NCBI RefSeq assembly: GCF_003387375.1
Contig: NZ_QUNG01000013.1
Location: 1-64,000, forward strand
Direction: 5' to 3'
DNA from: Marinomonas pollencensis
Lineage (GTDB): Bacteria; Pseudomonadota; Gammaproteobacteria; Pseudomonadales; Marinomonadaceae
Length of the DNA stretch: 64,000 nt
The notes under the pieces were generated by a model. That model ran no database searches. It had not been told where the DNA came from and was given only the letters and a program-made list of their open reading frames with translations. Every line of letters starts with the position of its first letter. Positions within the stretch are counted from its first letter, which is position 1. Made by a program: the position numbers and the translations under genes. Shown in pieces: positions 53,697 through 64,000 of this stretch.

Positions 53697-54571
53697 TGAA
53701 AGGACTTTCTTTTTCAATTCTATTTGCTGCGTTGATTGCTATTTTGGTGGCATCTCAAACACTTTATGTTGTGAAAGAGACGCAGCGAGCTGTGGTGCTT
53801 AAATTTGGTGAGATTGTGGATGCGGATGTTAAGCCGGGTCTGCATTTTAAGATTCCTGTTGTTAATGAAGTGAAGAAATTTGACGCACGTATTTTGACAA
53901 TGGACTCACGCCCACAGCGTTATTTGACGCTTGAGAAGAAAGCGGTAATCGTTGATTCTTACGTTAAATGGAAAATCGAATCCGTTGATAAGTTTTATCA
54001 AGCAACGTCAGGTGACGAGTTTGTTGCAAACCGAGTACTTTCCTCTCGAGTAGACACAGGGTTGCGTAACCAATTTGGTGAGCGCACCATGACAGAGGTG
54101 GTTTCTGGTCAGCGTGATCAGTTGATGACAGAGTTGCGTGACAACTTGGATAAAGTGGCTCAGTCTGAATTGGGTATCAAGATCGTTGATATTCGAGTCA
54201 AACGAATCGAGCTACCACCAGATGTTAGTGAGTCTGTTTATCAGCGTATGAGAACGGAGCGTGAGCGAGAAGCGCGTGAGCACAGATCGAAAGGTCTTGA
54301 GTTGGCGGAAGGTATTCGAGCGGATGCAGATCGTCAGCGCGTCGTGCTTGAAGCGGAAGCTCAGCGTGATGCAGAAATGATTCGCGGTGACGGTGATGCG
54401 CAAGCGGCAGCGATTTATTCTAAAGTCTATAAGCAAGATCCAGAGTTCTATGATTTCTATCGTAGTCTTCAAGCTTACCGAGATAGTTTCGAAGGTAAGA
54501 AAGATTTGTTTGTGCTTAAGCCTGACAGCGAGTTCTTTAAGTATTTGAATAGTTCAACTCTTTCTAAGTAA
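53696..54571 (+). CDS. hflC: FtsH protease modulator HflC
   Basis: 291 aa. One N-terminal membrane helix (~4-23), SPFH domain (ETQRAVVLKFGEIVDADVKP), then a charged helix (MRTEREREAREHRSKGLEL). Partner of HflK, with which it is translationally coupled; GGGGAGA precedes the ATG. Confidence 0.95.
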   Translation: MKGLSFSILFAALIAILVASQTLYVVKETQRAVVLKFGEIVDADVKPGLHFKIPVVNEVKKFDARILTMDSRPQRYLTLEKKAVIVDSYVKWKIESVDKFYQATSGDEFVANRVLSSRVDTGLRNQFGERTMTEVVSGQRDQLMTELRDNLDKVAQSELGIKIVDIRVKRIELPPDVSESVYQRMRTEREREAREHRSKGLELAEGIRADADRQRVVLEAEAQRDAEMIRGDGDAQAAAIYSKVYKQDPEFYDFYRSLQAYRDSFEGKKDLFVLKPDSEFFKYLNSSTLSK

Positions 54572-54642
54572 GGATGAATTATTCAGCAATATTGGATCGT
54601 GAAGCCTATTTGTTGAAATAGGAAACATGGTACTATTACACA

Positions 54643-54665
54643 AACCGGGTCCTGCCCGGTTTTTT
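54643..54665 (+). terminator. Terminator after hflC
   Basis: AACCGGG (54643-54649) and CCCGGTT (54655-54661) with a 5-nt loop, then T residues to 54665. Confidence 0.9.
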
Positions 54666-54688
54666 AATGGTCAAAATAAAGAGAGTCT

Positions 54689-54886
54689 ATGCAGGAATTG
54701 TTGCAGTCGCTGCTTATTGGCGTCAGCCTGTTATTGATCGCCGAGGGAATTTTGCCGTTTTTAGCTCCTCAGTTATGGAGAAAAATGATGGCGAAAGCAG
54801 TCGCGAGTTCGGATTTGAATTTGCGTATTCTGGGTGTGGTTAGTATGTTTCTTGGATTAATGCTCCTTTTACTGACTCGAAGCTAA
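54689..54886 (+). CDS. DUF2065 (YjeT-like) membrane protein
   Basis: 65 aa with two membrane helices (~6-26 and ~44-62) and the family stretch LLIAEGILPFLAPQLWRKM. Conserved neighbour of hflC and hisZ or purA. Function unknown. Just after the hflC terminator, 14 nt before hisZ. Confidence 0.88.
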   Translation: MQELLQSLLIGVSLLLIAEGILPFLAPQLWRKMMAKAVASSDLNLRILGVVSMFLGLMLLLLTRS

Positions 54887-54900
54887 GAGGATATAGTTTA

Positions 54901-57412
<2,512 letters not shown>

Positions 57413-57429
57413 TTGCTTGTGAAATAGAC

Positions 57430-57457
57430 AAAAAAGCCGCTGATGCGGCTTTTTTTG
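57430..57457 (+). terminator. Terminator after purA
   Basis: AGCCGC (57435-57440) and GCGGCT (57445-57450) with a TGAT loop, flanked by A and T runs. Confidence 0.92.
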
Positions 57458-57493
57458 TTTGCTTTTGGCGAGAAGAGGTCATTTATTAGTATT

Positions 57494-57556
57494 AATTGTA
57501 AATAGAGTGAAAATGGGGGCGGGTCTTTATTTGCGCCTAAGGTAATATTTACAATT
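57494..57556 (+). promoter_or_regulatory. Cpx-like box and inverted repeat before cpxR
   Basis: GTAAA (57498-57502), a 5-bp gap, then TGAAA (57508-57512): close to the CpxR consensus GTAAA-N5-GTAAA. In addition AATTGTAAAT (57494-57503) recurs as its exact inverse ATTTACAATT at 57547-57556. Together they suggest autoregulation by the following response regulator. Confidence 0.5.
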
Positions 57557-57618
57557 GATGTTACGGACGCGTCGACGTCGTAAGACAATGCACCTATTTA
57601 ATAAGAGATAAGGTAATT

Positions 57619-58317
57619 ATGATGAAGTTACTGTTAGCAGATGATGATGCACGTTTGTCTGATTTGATCAAAGAATACTTTGATGGTGAAGGTTATCAAG
57701 TTGCTCATGCTTGGAATGGGCGCGAGGCGCTAGAGTTAATGGCAGAGGATATGCCGGATATTGTTATTCTTGATGTCATGATGCCAGAGCTAGATGGCTT
57801 TGAAACCCTTAAGCAAATCCGCAATAAAAGTTCTGTGCCGGTGATTATGCTGACTGCAAAAGGGGATGATATTGATCGTATTTTGGGGTTAGAAATGGGC
57901 GCTGACGACTATTTGTCTAAGCCTTTTAATCCGCGTGAGCTATTGGCGCGTATTAAGGCGATTTTACGCCGTGCCAGCCAAGAGAAAGAAGATGATCCTA
58001 CCGCTGATATCGAGCTTTCAGGTGTGCTGCTGCGCCGTAAAGATCGTAGTGTTTTCCTAGAAGGGGAATTGGTGGAGCTGACAACCTCTGAATACACTTT
58101 GCTTGAGTGTATGTTACTGGCGCCAGGTCAGGTGTTAACTAAGCAAGAGTTGTCTGAAAAAGCCTTGGGTCGTAAATTGACCATGTACGATCGCAGTTTG
58201 GATATGCACATAAGTAATCTGCGTAAGAAAATTGGTAATCTTGAAAATGGCGACCCGCGAATCAAAACCGTGCGTGGCGTTGGCTATATTTTTGTGGCAA
58301 GTGAACAAGGCGTTTAA
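57619..58317 (+). CDS. cpxR: CpxR-like response regulator
   Basis: 232 aa, the length of E. coli CpxR, with strong resemblance throughout (VIMLTAKGDDIDRILGLEMG, LGRKLTMYDRSLDMHISNLR). Receiver with D9/D10, phospho-site D52 and K101; winged-helix output domain. Starts at 57619 (or the ATG at 57622). Governs envelope stress in relatives. Confidence 0.85.
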   Translation: MMKLLLADDDARLSDLIKEYFDGEGYQVAHAWNGREALELMAEDMPDIVILDVMMPELDGFETLKQIRNKSSVPVIMLTAKGDDIDRILGLEMGADDYLSKPFNPRELLARIKAILRRASQEKEDDPTADIELSGVLLRRKDRSVFLEGELVELTTSEYTLLECMLLAPGQVLTKQELSEKALGRKLTMYDRSLDMHISNLRKKIGNLENGDPRIKTVRGVGYIFVASEQGV

Positions 58318-58323
58318 TCTTTT

Positions 58324-59667
58324 ATGAAGAGTACTTTTTTGCGAGTGTTTCTGGTGGTGCTACTGTCAAATATTGTGGTAGTTAGCATCGGTTTAGGCAT
58401 AGTTCAATTTGTCCAGAAACAAAACCAGGTGTCTGCCGATTTACTGGGTGATATTGGCGTGCAGCTGGTCGCAGGGTACGAAAAATTCGGCTTAGCAGCC
58501 CTAAAGAGTGAGGCTGAAAAAGCCGAAAAGCGTCTTTCTGGTAATATTTATCTTTATCAGGAAAATGGCCGTCCGCTGTTAAAACCGTTGCCACGTAATT
58601 TCCGTGAAAGTGATGCCAGTGGTGCAGGCACAGGGAGTGCGTTAGGTAAGGCTGCGAGAGAAGCTGGTCGGCCAGCTGCAGATTTCTTGCACAGCCAATT
58701 TATTCAGGTGATAGGCGCAAATAACGTTCAGTATTTGCTGATCTTCCGGCCTAATCCAGAGTTAGACTCTTTGGCTCCAGGGTTGGTGATCGCCTTGTCT
58801 TTGCTTGGTTTATTGGTTTCCAGTGGTGTGCTGACCTACTTATTGCTTGGGCCTTTGTTGAAATTGCAGCGAGTGGCTAGGCTGTTTGGTCAGGGTGACA
58901 TGTCTGTGCGGGTGGAAGATAAATTGGCGCGGCGCAGTGATGCGGTAGGTAAGTTGGCCCAAGAATTTAACGAGATGGCGGTTCGCATAGATACCTTGCT
59001 CTCGTCCAAAGAGCGTTTGATGCGGGATGTGTCGCATGAGTTGAGAACGCCATTGGCGCGTATGGAAGTCGCGCTTACCATTGCCGAGGACAAGTTTGCG
59101 GTAGAGTCGCAAAAAAGTTACTTGCATCGTATTCGGACTGAATTGCATGAGTTGGACGAATTAATTGGTCAGGTTTTGACCTTGAGCCGTCTAGAAGCTG
59201 CTGCTCTGAGTAAGGAAGTTGTTCCATTGCAGGAGTGGCTTGACGAAATTGTGGCGGATGTGAGCTTTGAGAGTCAACTCAAAGGGATTTCAGTGAGTAA
59301 ATCTGGAACCCAGCCTAAGACCTTGTTGGGTGACCCTCTGCAGTTGCGCCATGCCATCGAAAATGTGTTGCGTAATGCTTGTTTCTACGCCGGTGAAGGC
59401 GGGGTGATTGAAGTGGTGACCCAGGAGCGTGGCGGTAATGCGCTGATTTATATTCGCGATAATGGCCCAGGGGTTGCAGAAGAAAAGCTTGAGAAGATAT
59501 TCCATGCTTTTTATCGTTCTTCTGAAGCTCGTGAGGCCAACAGTGGTGGATTTGGCGTAGGTTTGACCATTTCAAAGCGTATTATTCACGCGCACAAAGG
59601 TTGTATTGAGGCTAAAAATCGCCCTGAAGGTGGCTTGGAAGTTTGCTTTAAAGTGCCGTTGGCCTAG
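58324..59667 (+). CDS. cpxA: CpxA-like sensor histidine kinase
   Basis: 447 aa. Membrane helices at ~8-30 and ~152-178, a periplasmic region of about 120 residues between them, HAMP (RVARLFGQGDMSVRVEDKLA), H238 in RDVSHELRTPLARME, N-box NVLRNACFYA, RDNGPGV and GFGVGLTIS. It starts 6 nt after cpxR. The periplasmic region is rich in Ala and Gly and differs from that of E. coli CpxA, so the signal may differ. Confidence 0.85.
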   Translation: MKSTFLRVFLVVLLSNIVVVSIGLGIVQFVQKQNQVSADLLGDIGVQLVAGYEKFGLAALKSEAEKAEKRLSGNIYLYQENGRPLLKPLPRNFRESDASGAGTGSALGKAAREAGRPAADFLHSQFIQVIGANNVQYLLIFRPNPELDSLAPGLVIALSLLGLLVSSGVLTYLLLGPLLKLQRVARLFGQGDMSVRVEDKLARRSDAVGKLAQEFNEMAVRIDTLLSSKERLMRDVSHELRTPLARMEVALTIAEDKFAVESQKSYLHRIRTELHELDELIGQVLTLSRLEAAALSKEVVPLQEWLDEIVADVSFESQLKGISVSKSGTQPKTLLGDPLQLRHAIENVLRNACFYAGEGGVIEVVTQERGGNALIYIRDNGPGVAEEKLEKIFHAFYRSSEAREANSGGFGVGLTISKRIIHAHKGCIEAKNRPEGGLEVCFKVPLA

Positions 59668-59716
59668 CGAATTATTTTCTATTTGGCCTGCTTTCGAGAA
59701 GATTATCAGAAAGTGC

Positions 59717-59745
59717 TTGTTATTCTGTGTTGAGGTCAGTAGTAT
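59717..59745 (+). promoter_or_regulatory. rnpB promoter
   Basis: -35 TTGTTA (59717-59722), a 17-bp spacer, -10 TAGTAT (59740-59745), placed 7 nt before the RNA's 5' end. Confidence 0.65.
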
Positions 59746-59752
59746 GCACGCC

Positions 59753-60097
59753 GCAAGTTGGCTAGGCAGTCGCCGCCTCGTAAGAGGGGGAGGAAAGTCC
59801 GGGCTTCGCAGGGTAAAGTGCCAGGTAACGCCTGGGGGGCGTGAGCCTACGGAAAGTGCAGCAGAAAATAAACCGCCTAAGTAGTTTACTACCGGTAAGG
59901 TTGAAATGGTGCGGTAAGAGCGCACCGCGCGACTGGTAACAGTTCGTGGCAAGGTAAACCCCACTTGAAGCAAGACCAAATAGGAACTCTTTGGCGTGAC
60001 CCGCGCTGAGTTCGGGTAGGTTGCTAAAGACGTGCAGTGATGTACGTATTAGATGAATGACTGTCCACGACAGAACCCGGCTTATCGGCCAACTTGC
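59753..60097 (+). ncRNA. rnpB: RNase P RNA (class A)
   Basis: About 345 nt. Universal blocks are present in order: GAGGAAAGTCCGGGC, GCCAGGTAACGCCTGG, AAACCGCC, GTGCGGTAAGAGCGCACC, GATGAATGACTGTCCACGAC, ACAGAACCCGGCTTATCGG. The ends pair as helix P1 (GCAAGTTGGC with GCCAACTTGC). A T-run follows at 60098-60104 as terminator. The P3 hairpin is short (CCTC-GTAA-GAGG). Catalytic RNA that trims tRNA 5' ends. Its place before mraZ is as in Pseudomonas. Confidence 0.97.
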
Positions 60098-60289
60098 TTT
60101 TTTTCCTTTCTTTTTTTGCAATACCATCCCAATTGAGTTGACTTCCTTGGTTTATAGCGACCCCAGTCTGTTTTTGTGCTTTTTTTGCGCGAAAAGCCTT
60201 CTTTAATGCGTCTTTACGGAATCATTGCACCTATTTTTGCTTATTTCGGGTGTTTTTTTTTACTCTTTTTAGCAAATAGTGTTAAATTG

Positions 60290-60314
60290 TGGGATAAAGT
60301 GTCGTTAAGTGGGA
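60290..60314 (+). promoter_or_regulatory. MraZ operator
   Basis: Three 5-bp boxes at 10-bp spacing: TGGGA (60290), TGTCG (60300, degenerate) and TGGGA (60310), separated by 5-bp gaps. This is the known MraZ operator pattern (TGGGN repeats). The last box ends one base before the mraZ start codon, so binding would block both transcription and the ribosome site. Confidence 0.65.
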
Positions 60315-60315
60315 T

Positions 60316-60777
60316 ATGGCTGTGTTTCGTGGAATTCATCAAGTGAGTGTGGATGCAAAGGGACGCATGACGTTTCCGGCCCGCTTGCGGGATGAATTAG
60401 CCCAATACGAAGATGAAGGGGTTGTTGTCACCATAGATCCTGCCTCTAAGTGCTTGTTGCTTTATCCATTGGTTGAGTGGGAATTGATTCAGCAAAAACT
60501 GGATAAATTGCCCAGCTTTCAACCTCAAGCAAGACGGCTTCAGAGACTTTTGGTTGGCCATGCTACGGATTTAGAGGTGGATAAAGCCGGTAGGATTTTA
60601 TTGCCCGCTCCTTTGCGTGAATTTGCTGGATTGGACCGTAAAGTCACCTTGCTCGGGCAAGGAAAGAAATTGGAAATATGGAGCCAAGATGAGTGGGAGT
60701 CTCAACGAGACGATTACTTATCTCAAGCATCACTTGATGAACTGCAACCAGAAATTATGATGGATATCTCTTTATGA
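60316..60777 (+). CDS. mraZ: Transcriptional regulator MraZ
   Basis: 153 aa with two SpoVT/AbrB-like repeats ([19 protein letters not shown] and [20 protein letters not shown]). Represses the dcw cluster by binding repeats at its own promoter. First gene of the cluster. Overlaps rsmH by ATGA. Confidence 0.95.
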   Translation: MAVFRGIHQVSVDAKGRMTFPARLRDELAQYEDEGVVVTIDPASKCLLLYPLVEWELIQQKLDKLPSFQPQARRLQRLLVGHATDLEVDKAGRILLPAPLREFAGLDRKVTLLGQGKKLEIWSQDEWESQRDDYLSQASLDELQPEIMMDISL

Positions 60778-61712
60778 CAGACGCGACCTCAAAACATATC
60801 AGTGTCATGTTAAATGAGTCGGTAGATATGTTGGTGACTAATACAGATGGGCTGTACGTCGACGGTACATTCGGTCGAGGTGGTCATACCCGTTTAGTAT
60901 TAGACCGACTAGATAAGGGTAAGTTGTTGGGCTTTGATAAAGACCCAGTAGCAATAGAGTTTGGTAAGGCGCTGGAGTCTGAAGATTCGCGCTTTACGAT
61001 AGTGCAAGATACGTTTGCCGCGATGTCTGAACATATTAATGATGTGTTCGGTGTGGACAAAGTGGACGGCATTATGATGGACCTAGGAGTTTCTTCTCCA
61101 CAATTAGACGACGCAGAGCGTGGTTTTAGTTTTATGAATGACGGCCCTCTAGATATGCGCATGAACCCAGACAAAGGGATGAGTGCCGCAGACTGGATTG
61201 CGGTCGCAGGGGAGAAAGAAATTGCTGATGTGATGTATCAGTATGGGGAAGAGCGCTTTTCACGACGCATTGCGAAAGCGATTTGTGAATACCGTGCTCA
61301 TACACCCATTCTCACCACACTGCAGCTCTCTAAGATTGTTGCAGAAGCCAACCCTGCTTGGGAAAAAGGCAAAAATCCTGCCACTCGTGCATTTCAGGGT
61401 ATTCGAATCTTCATTAATAATGAATTAGGTGATCTTGAAACGGGCCTTGAGGCTGCCACTGAGTCATTAAAAGTTGGTGGGCGTCTCGTGGTGATTAGTT
61501 TCCACTCTTTGGAAGATCGTATTGTTAAACGATTTATGAAACTGAAGGCCAAGGGGCCAGAATTGCCTCGCCATTTGCCAATTCGCAATGCGCATTTGGA
61601 TATTAAGTTCAAAACCGTGGGTAAGGCGATTAAGCCCTCGGAATCGGAAGTTAATGACAACGTTAGGTCGCGCAGTGCCGTGCTTCGAGTGTTGGAGAAA
61701 ATAAGTGATTAA
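60774..61712 (+). CDS. rsmH: 16S rRNA m4C1402 methyltransferase RsmH
   Basis: 312 aa. SAM-binding [38 protein letters not shown]-type block ([20 protein letters not shown]), and [15 protein letters not shown]. Methylates C1402 of 16S rRNA. Coupled to mraZ upstream and ftsL downstream. Confidence 0.96.
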   Translation: MTDATSKHISVMLNESVDMLVTNTDGLYVDGTFGRGGHTRLVLDRLDKGKLLGFDKDPVAIEFGKALESEDSRFTIVQDTFAAMSEHINDVFGVDKVDGIMMDLGVSSPQLDDAERGFSFMNDGPLDMRMNPDKGMSAADWIAVAGEKEIADVMYQYGEERFSRRIAKAICEYRAHTPILTTLQLSKIVAEANPAWEKGKNPATRAFQGIRIFINNELGDLETGLEAATESLKVGGRLVVISFHSLEDRIVKRFMKLKAKGPELPRHLPIRNAHLDIKFKTVGKAIKPSESEVNDNVRSRSAVLRVLEKISD

Positions 61713-61983
61713 GCAACGTTTTTCACCATGGGCGTTTAGCCTTGGTGTCGTTGTTTTAGCAATTATTTCTATTCTGGTTGTTGTACAAGTTTATGATTTT
61801 AGGAAGGATTTCTCTCATCTTCAAGCGTTAAAAAAAGATGAGGTGAACTATGAGGTGAAATGGGGGCAGTTGCTTTTAGAGCAAAGTGCTTTGACTCAGC
61901 CGAGTCGATTAGAGCAGGCCGCCATTAAGGATTTACACATGCATTCCCCCACTCAGGATGAATTGATAATAGTAAAACCATGA
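61705..61983 (+). CDS. ftsL: Cell division protein FtsL
   Basis: 92 aa from a GTG at 61705, overlapping the rsmH stop by 8 nt. One membrane helix (~9-29) and a periplasmic coiled-coil ([20 protein letters not shown]). Recruits FtsB and FtsI/FtsW to the septum. Overlaps ftsI by ATGA. Confidence 0.92.
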   Translation: MIKQRFSPWAFSLGVVVLAIISILVVVQVYDFRKDFSHLQALKKDEVNYEVKWGQLLLEQSALTQPSRLEQAAIKDLHMHSPTQDELIIVKP

Positions 61984-63743
61984 ATATTGAAAACGGTGCT
62001 CACCGTCCAGGAAAATGGCGATTCAGATTCGTTTACGCAATCGCGCTAGTGTTATTTCTAGTCGCTGGCGGTCGTCTATTTTATCTCACTGTCGTTGATA
62101 AGGAATTCCTGCAGAATCAGGGAGAGCGGCGTGCGGTGAGAAGTGAGTCTATTCCAGCAACACGGGGAATGATTCTTGATCGTCGTGGTGAACCGCTGGC
62201 AGTGAGCACGCCAACTTGGACCTTGATTGCGAACCCAAAAGCGCTTTGGAAAATGGAACAAGACCCACAGCAGGGGGAGACGCCAAGCCAAGAAATTAAG
62301 CGTTTGGCTGATGCCATGGGCGTGGGGCAAGCTTGGTTACAAGACAGATTTACCAACAATAAAAATCGCTCCTTTATGTATTTAAAGCGGCAGGTTGCTC
62401 CCCATGAGGCAGATCGCATTATGGCGGCTAACGTTGTTGGGGTGAGTAAAACAAGAGAATATAAGCGTTTTTACCCTGCTGGTGAAGTCGCGGCTCAGGT
62501 CGTTGGTTTTACTAATATTGATGATAAAGGGCAGGAAGGGATTGAGCTGGCTTATGATAAAGCCCTGCAAGGCAATCCAGGAAAGCGTACTTTTCTCAAA
62601 GATCTTAATGGCAATGTGTTGCGCTCTATTGGCCAAGATGAGCCAGAACGTCCGGGTCAGAATATAGATCTAAGTATTGATTTGCGCTTGCAATACCTGG
62701 CTTATCGAGAGCTAAAAGCAGCAGTTACGGAACACCGTGCCACATCGGCTTCCGCTGTTATTTTGGACGTAAGAACGGGTGAGATTTTGGCCATGGTAAA
62801 TCAGCCGTCTTATAATCCAAATGATCGCTCTGCGCTAGAATATGATGAATTACGCAATCGCGCCGTCATTGATTTGTTTGAGCCTGGCTCGACAATGAAA
62901 CCTTTCACGGTTGCTGCAGCTCTTATGTCTGGGCAATACAACACCGAATCTACTATTAATACCGCTCCGGGTTACTTGCGTATCGGTCGTTTTACGATTC
63001 GTGATGAAGGCAACTATGGCAAAATCAACTTAGAAACCTTGCTGGTTAAGTCGAGCAATATTGGGGCGTCTAAAATTGCTTTTTCGTTGCCGCAGGATGC
63101 GATATGGAACATAGACTACGAATTAGGCATTGGCTCACCCGTTGGGATTGGTTTTCCTGGTGAGGCAACCGGTAACCTGCCGTCGCACCCCAAATGGCAC
63201 CCTTCTGAAATCGCAACCTTGTCTTATGGTTATGGCTTGTCTGTGTCTACATTGCAATTGGCACAGGCTTACATGACGTTGGCAAATGGTGGCTACCGAG
63301 TGCCAGTGAGTATTTTTAAACAGGACGGTAAGCCGGTTGGCAAGCAAGTGATTCCACGTAATGTGGCAAGAGACGTCGCTAAAATGATGGAGGCGGTTGT
63401 TCAGCGAGGTTCAGGGCGCGCGGCACAAATACCCGGCTACAGTGTGGCAGGTAAAACGGGTACAGTGCACAGGGTGGGTTCTAAAGGTTATGAATATGAC
63501 CAATACAACGCCATGTTCGCGGGCTTTGCTCCGGCATCAAATCCACGTCTTGCTATGGTGGTTATGATTAATGACCCTAAAGGTCGCCAGTATTACGGTG
63601 GTGAAGTGGCCGCACCGGTTTTTTCTCGAGTGATGGAAGGCGCCCTGACGATATTGAATATTTCGCCAGATTTGCCGGACGGCTTGCGAGAAGTGCGTCT
63701 TGACACCAAAAAAGCACCATATCGGGTGGCGCAAGGAAATTAA
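61980..63743 (+). CDS. ftsI: Peptidoglycan transpeptidase FtsI (PBP3)
   Basis: 587 aa. N-terminal anchor (~15-37), PBP dimerisation domain, then the transpeptidase domain with S304-x-x-K307 (EPGSTMKPFT), S358-S-N360 and K492-T-G-T495. Cross-links septal peptidoglycan. Next gene murE starts one nt after its stop. Confidence 0.97.
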   Translation: MNIENGAHRPGKWRFRFVYAIALVLFLVAGGRLFYLTVVDKEFLQNQGERRAVRSESIPATRGMILDRRGEPLAVSTPTWTLIANPKALWKMEQDPQQGETPSQEIKRLADAMGVGQAWLQDRFTNNKNRSFMYLKRQVAPHEADRIMAANVVGVSKTREYKRFYPAGEVAAQVVGFTNIDDKGQEGIELAYDKALQGNPGKRTFLKDLNGNVLRSIGQDEPERPGQNIDLSIDLRLQYLAYRELKAAVTEHRATSASAVILDVRTGEILAMVNQPSYNPNDRSALEYDELRNRAVIDLFEPGSTMKPFTVAAALMSGQYNTESTINTAPGYLRIGRFTIRDEGNYGKINLETLLVKSSNIGASKIAFSLPQDAIWNIDYELGIGSPVGIGFPGEATGNLPSHPKWHPSEIATLSYGYGLSVSTLQLAQAYMTLANGGYRVPVSIFKQDGKPVGKQVIPRNVARDVAKMMEAVVQRGSGRAAQIPGYSVAGKTGTVHRVGSKGYEYDQYNAMFAGFAPASNPRLAMVVMINDPKGRQYYGGEVAAPVFSRVMEGALTILNISPDLPDGLREVRLDTKKAPYRVAQGN

Positions 63744-63744
63744 T

Positions 63745-64000
63745 ATGGCAAACTTGACCCATGCTCAGCTACTGAACTTGGTCGGGCTGACAGTGGAGAA
63801 ATCTGCCGCCCATCATAGTTATACTCATTTAGAAACAGACAGTCGAAAAATGGACGCCCAAGGGGTGTTTTTTGCCTTGCCTGGTGTGACCAGTGATGGC
63901 TGGCTTTACTTGGATAAAGTCGCTGAACTTGGTGGTCGCGTGGCGGTAGTGCCAGAAGATCTGGGATTGACCCATGACCGTTTGGAACTGCTGCATGTGA
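63745..64000 (+). CDS. murE: UDP-MurNAc-tripeptide synthetase MurE, N-terminal part
   Basis: Starts at the ATG 63745 (AAGGA upstream) and is cut by the window edge after 85 codons. The stretch TDSRKMDAQGVFFALPGVTS is the Mur-ligase N-terminal UDP-binding pattern. By synteny it is murE, which adds meso-diaminopimelate. Confidence 0.9.
   Translation, partial: MANLTHAQLLNLVGLTVEKSAAHHSYTHLETDSRKMDAQGVFFALPGVTSDGWLYLDKVAELGGRVAVVPEDLGLTHDRLELLHV

Noticed and set aside
57560-57590. Palindromic GACGCGTCGACGTCG stretch before cpxR
   Set aside because: It is a chance cluster of overlapping short palindromes as far as I can see; no repeat of it elsewhere in the window.
59572-60127. Several minus-strand and plus-strand frames of 92-135 codons over 59.57-60.13 kb
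   Set aside because: The region is the RNase P RNA gene and the end of cpxA; the frames are by-products of RNA sequence constraints.

Overview
The window is chromosomal DNA of a marine gammaproteobacterium. Gene order and protein sequences look like Oceanospirillales, most like Marinomonas. This is an inference from recognised families and Pseudomonas-like synteny; no search was run. Three conserved housekeeping blocks support it: queA-tgt-yajC-secD-secF, then psd/HDOD/motAB/rsgA/orn/nnr/tsaE/amiB/mutL/miaA/hfq/hflX/hflK/hflC/hisZ/purA, and rnpB followed by the start of the division and cell-wall (dcw) cluster.

Layout. 1-600: edge of an unknown membrane-protein gene and a tandem 148-bp repeat. 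0.6-4.3 kb: M48 lipoprotein protease, quinone D-lactate dehydrogenase (dld), a VC0807-like membrane protein. 4.6-16.9 kb: a glycine-betaine catabolic region. It holds an M19 dipeptidase, a V4R-like protein, dgcA, dgcB, a dedicated ETF pair and an 82-aa ORF in one operon, then gbcA and gbcB divergent from each other, then the regulator gbdR. GbcAB would demethylate betaine to dimethylglycine, DgcAB would demethylate dimethylglycine to sarcosine, and electrons would leave through the ETF.

16.9-21.9 kb: a lipid-linked sugar module (GT39 transferase, GT2 synthase, GtrA flippase) around an OmpR-type two-component system, probably for LPS or lipid A modification. 22.0-26.5 kb: small redox enzymes (FMN reductase, ABM monooxygenase, YgiD-type dioxygenase), a GGDEF protein and a DMT permease. 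26.5-31.7 kb: amino-acid use (AGCS symporter, aspA, ansA) with a divergent HTH regulator, and a DUF2986 protein.

31.8-57.4 kb: tRNA-Leu(CAA), queuosine synthesis, Sec translocon accessory genes, psd, an HDOD protein divergent from motAB, rsgA, orn, a TauE-type permease, and the nnr-to-purA run. 57.6-59.7 kb: a CpxR/CpxA-like two-component system with a Cpx-like box upstream. 59.7-64 kb: RNase P RNA, then mraZ-rsmH-ftsL-ftsI-murE (murE cut by the edge) with tight start/stop overlaps.

I saw no prophage, CRISPR array, complete insertion sequence or obvious defence island. The points most worth a second look are: a missing [4Fe-4S] ligand in DgcA; the unexplained accessory proteins and long ETF-alpha N-terminus of the dimethylglycine operon; the 148-bp repeats; the two-component/lipid-glycosylation module with a shared promoter-like element; and the apparent replacement of queG by a TauE-type permease.
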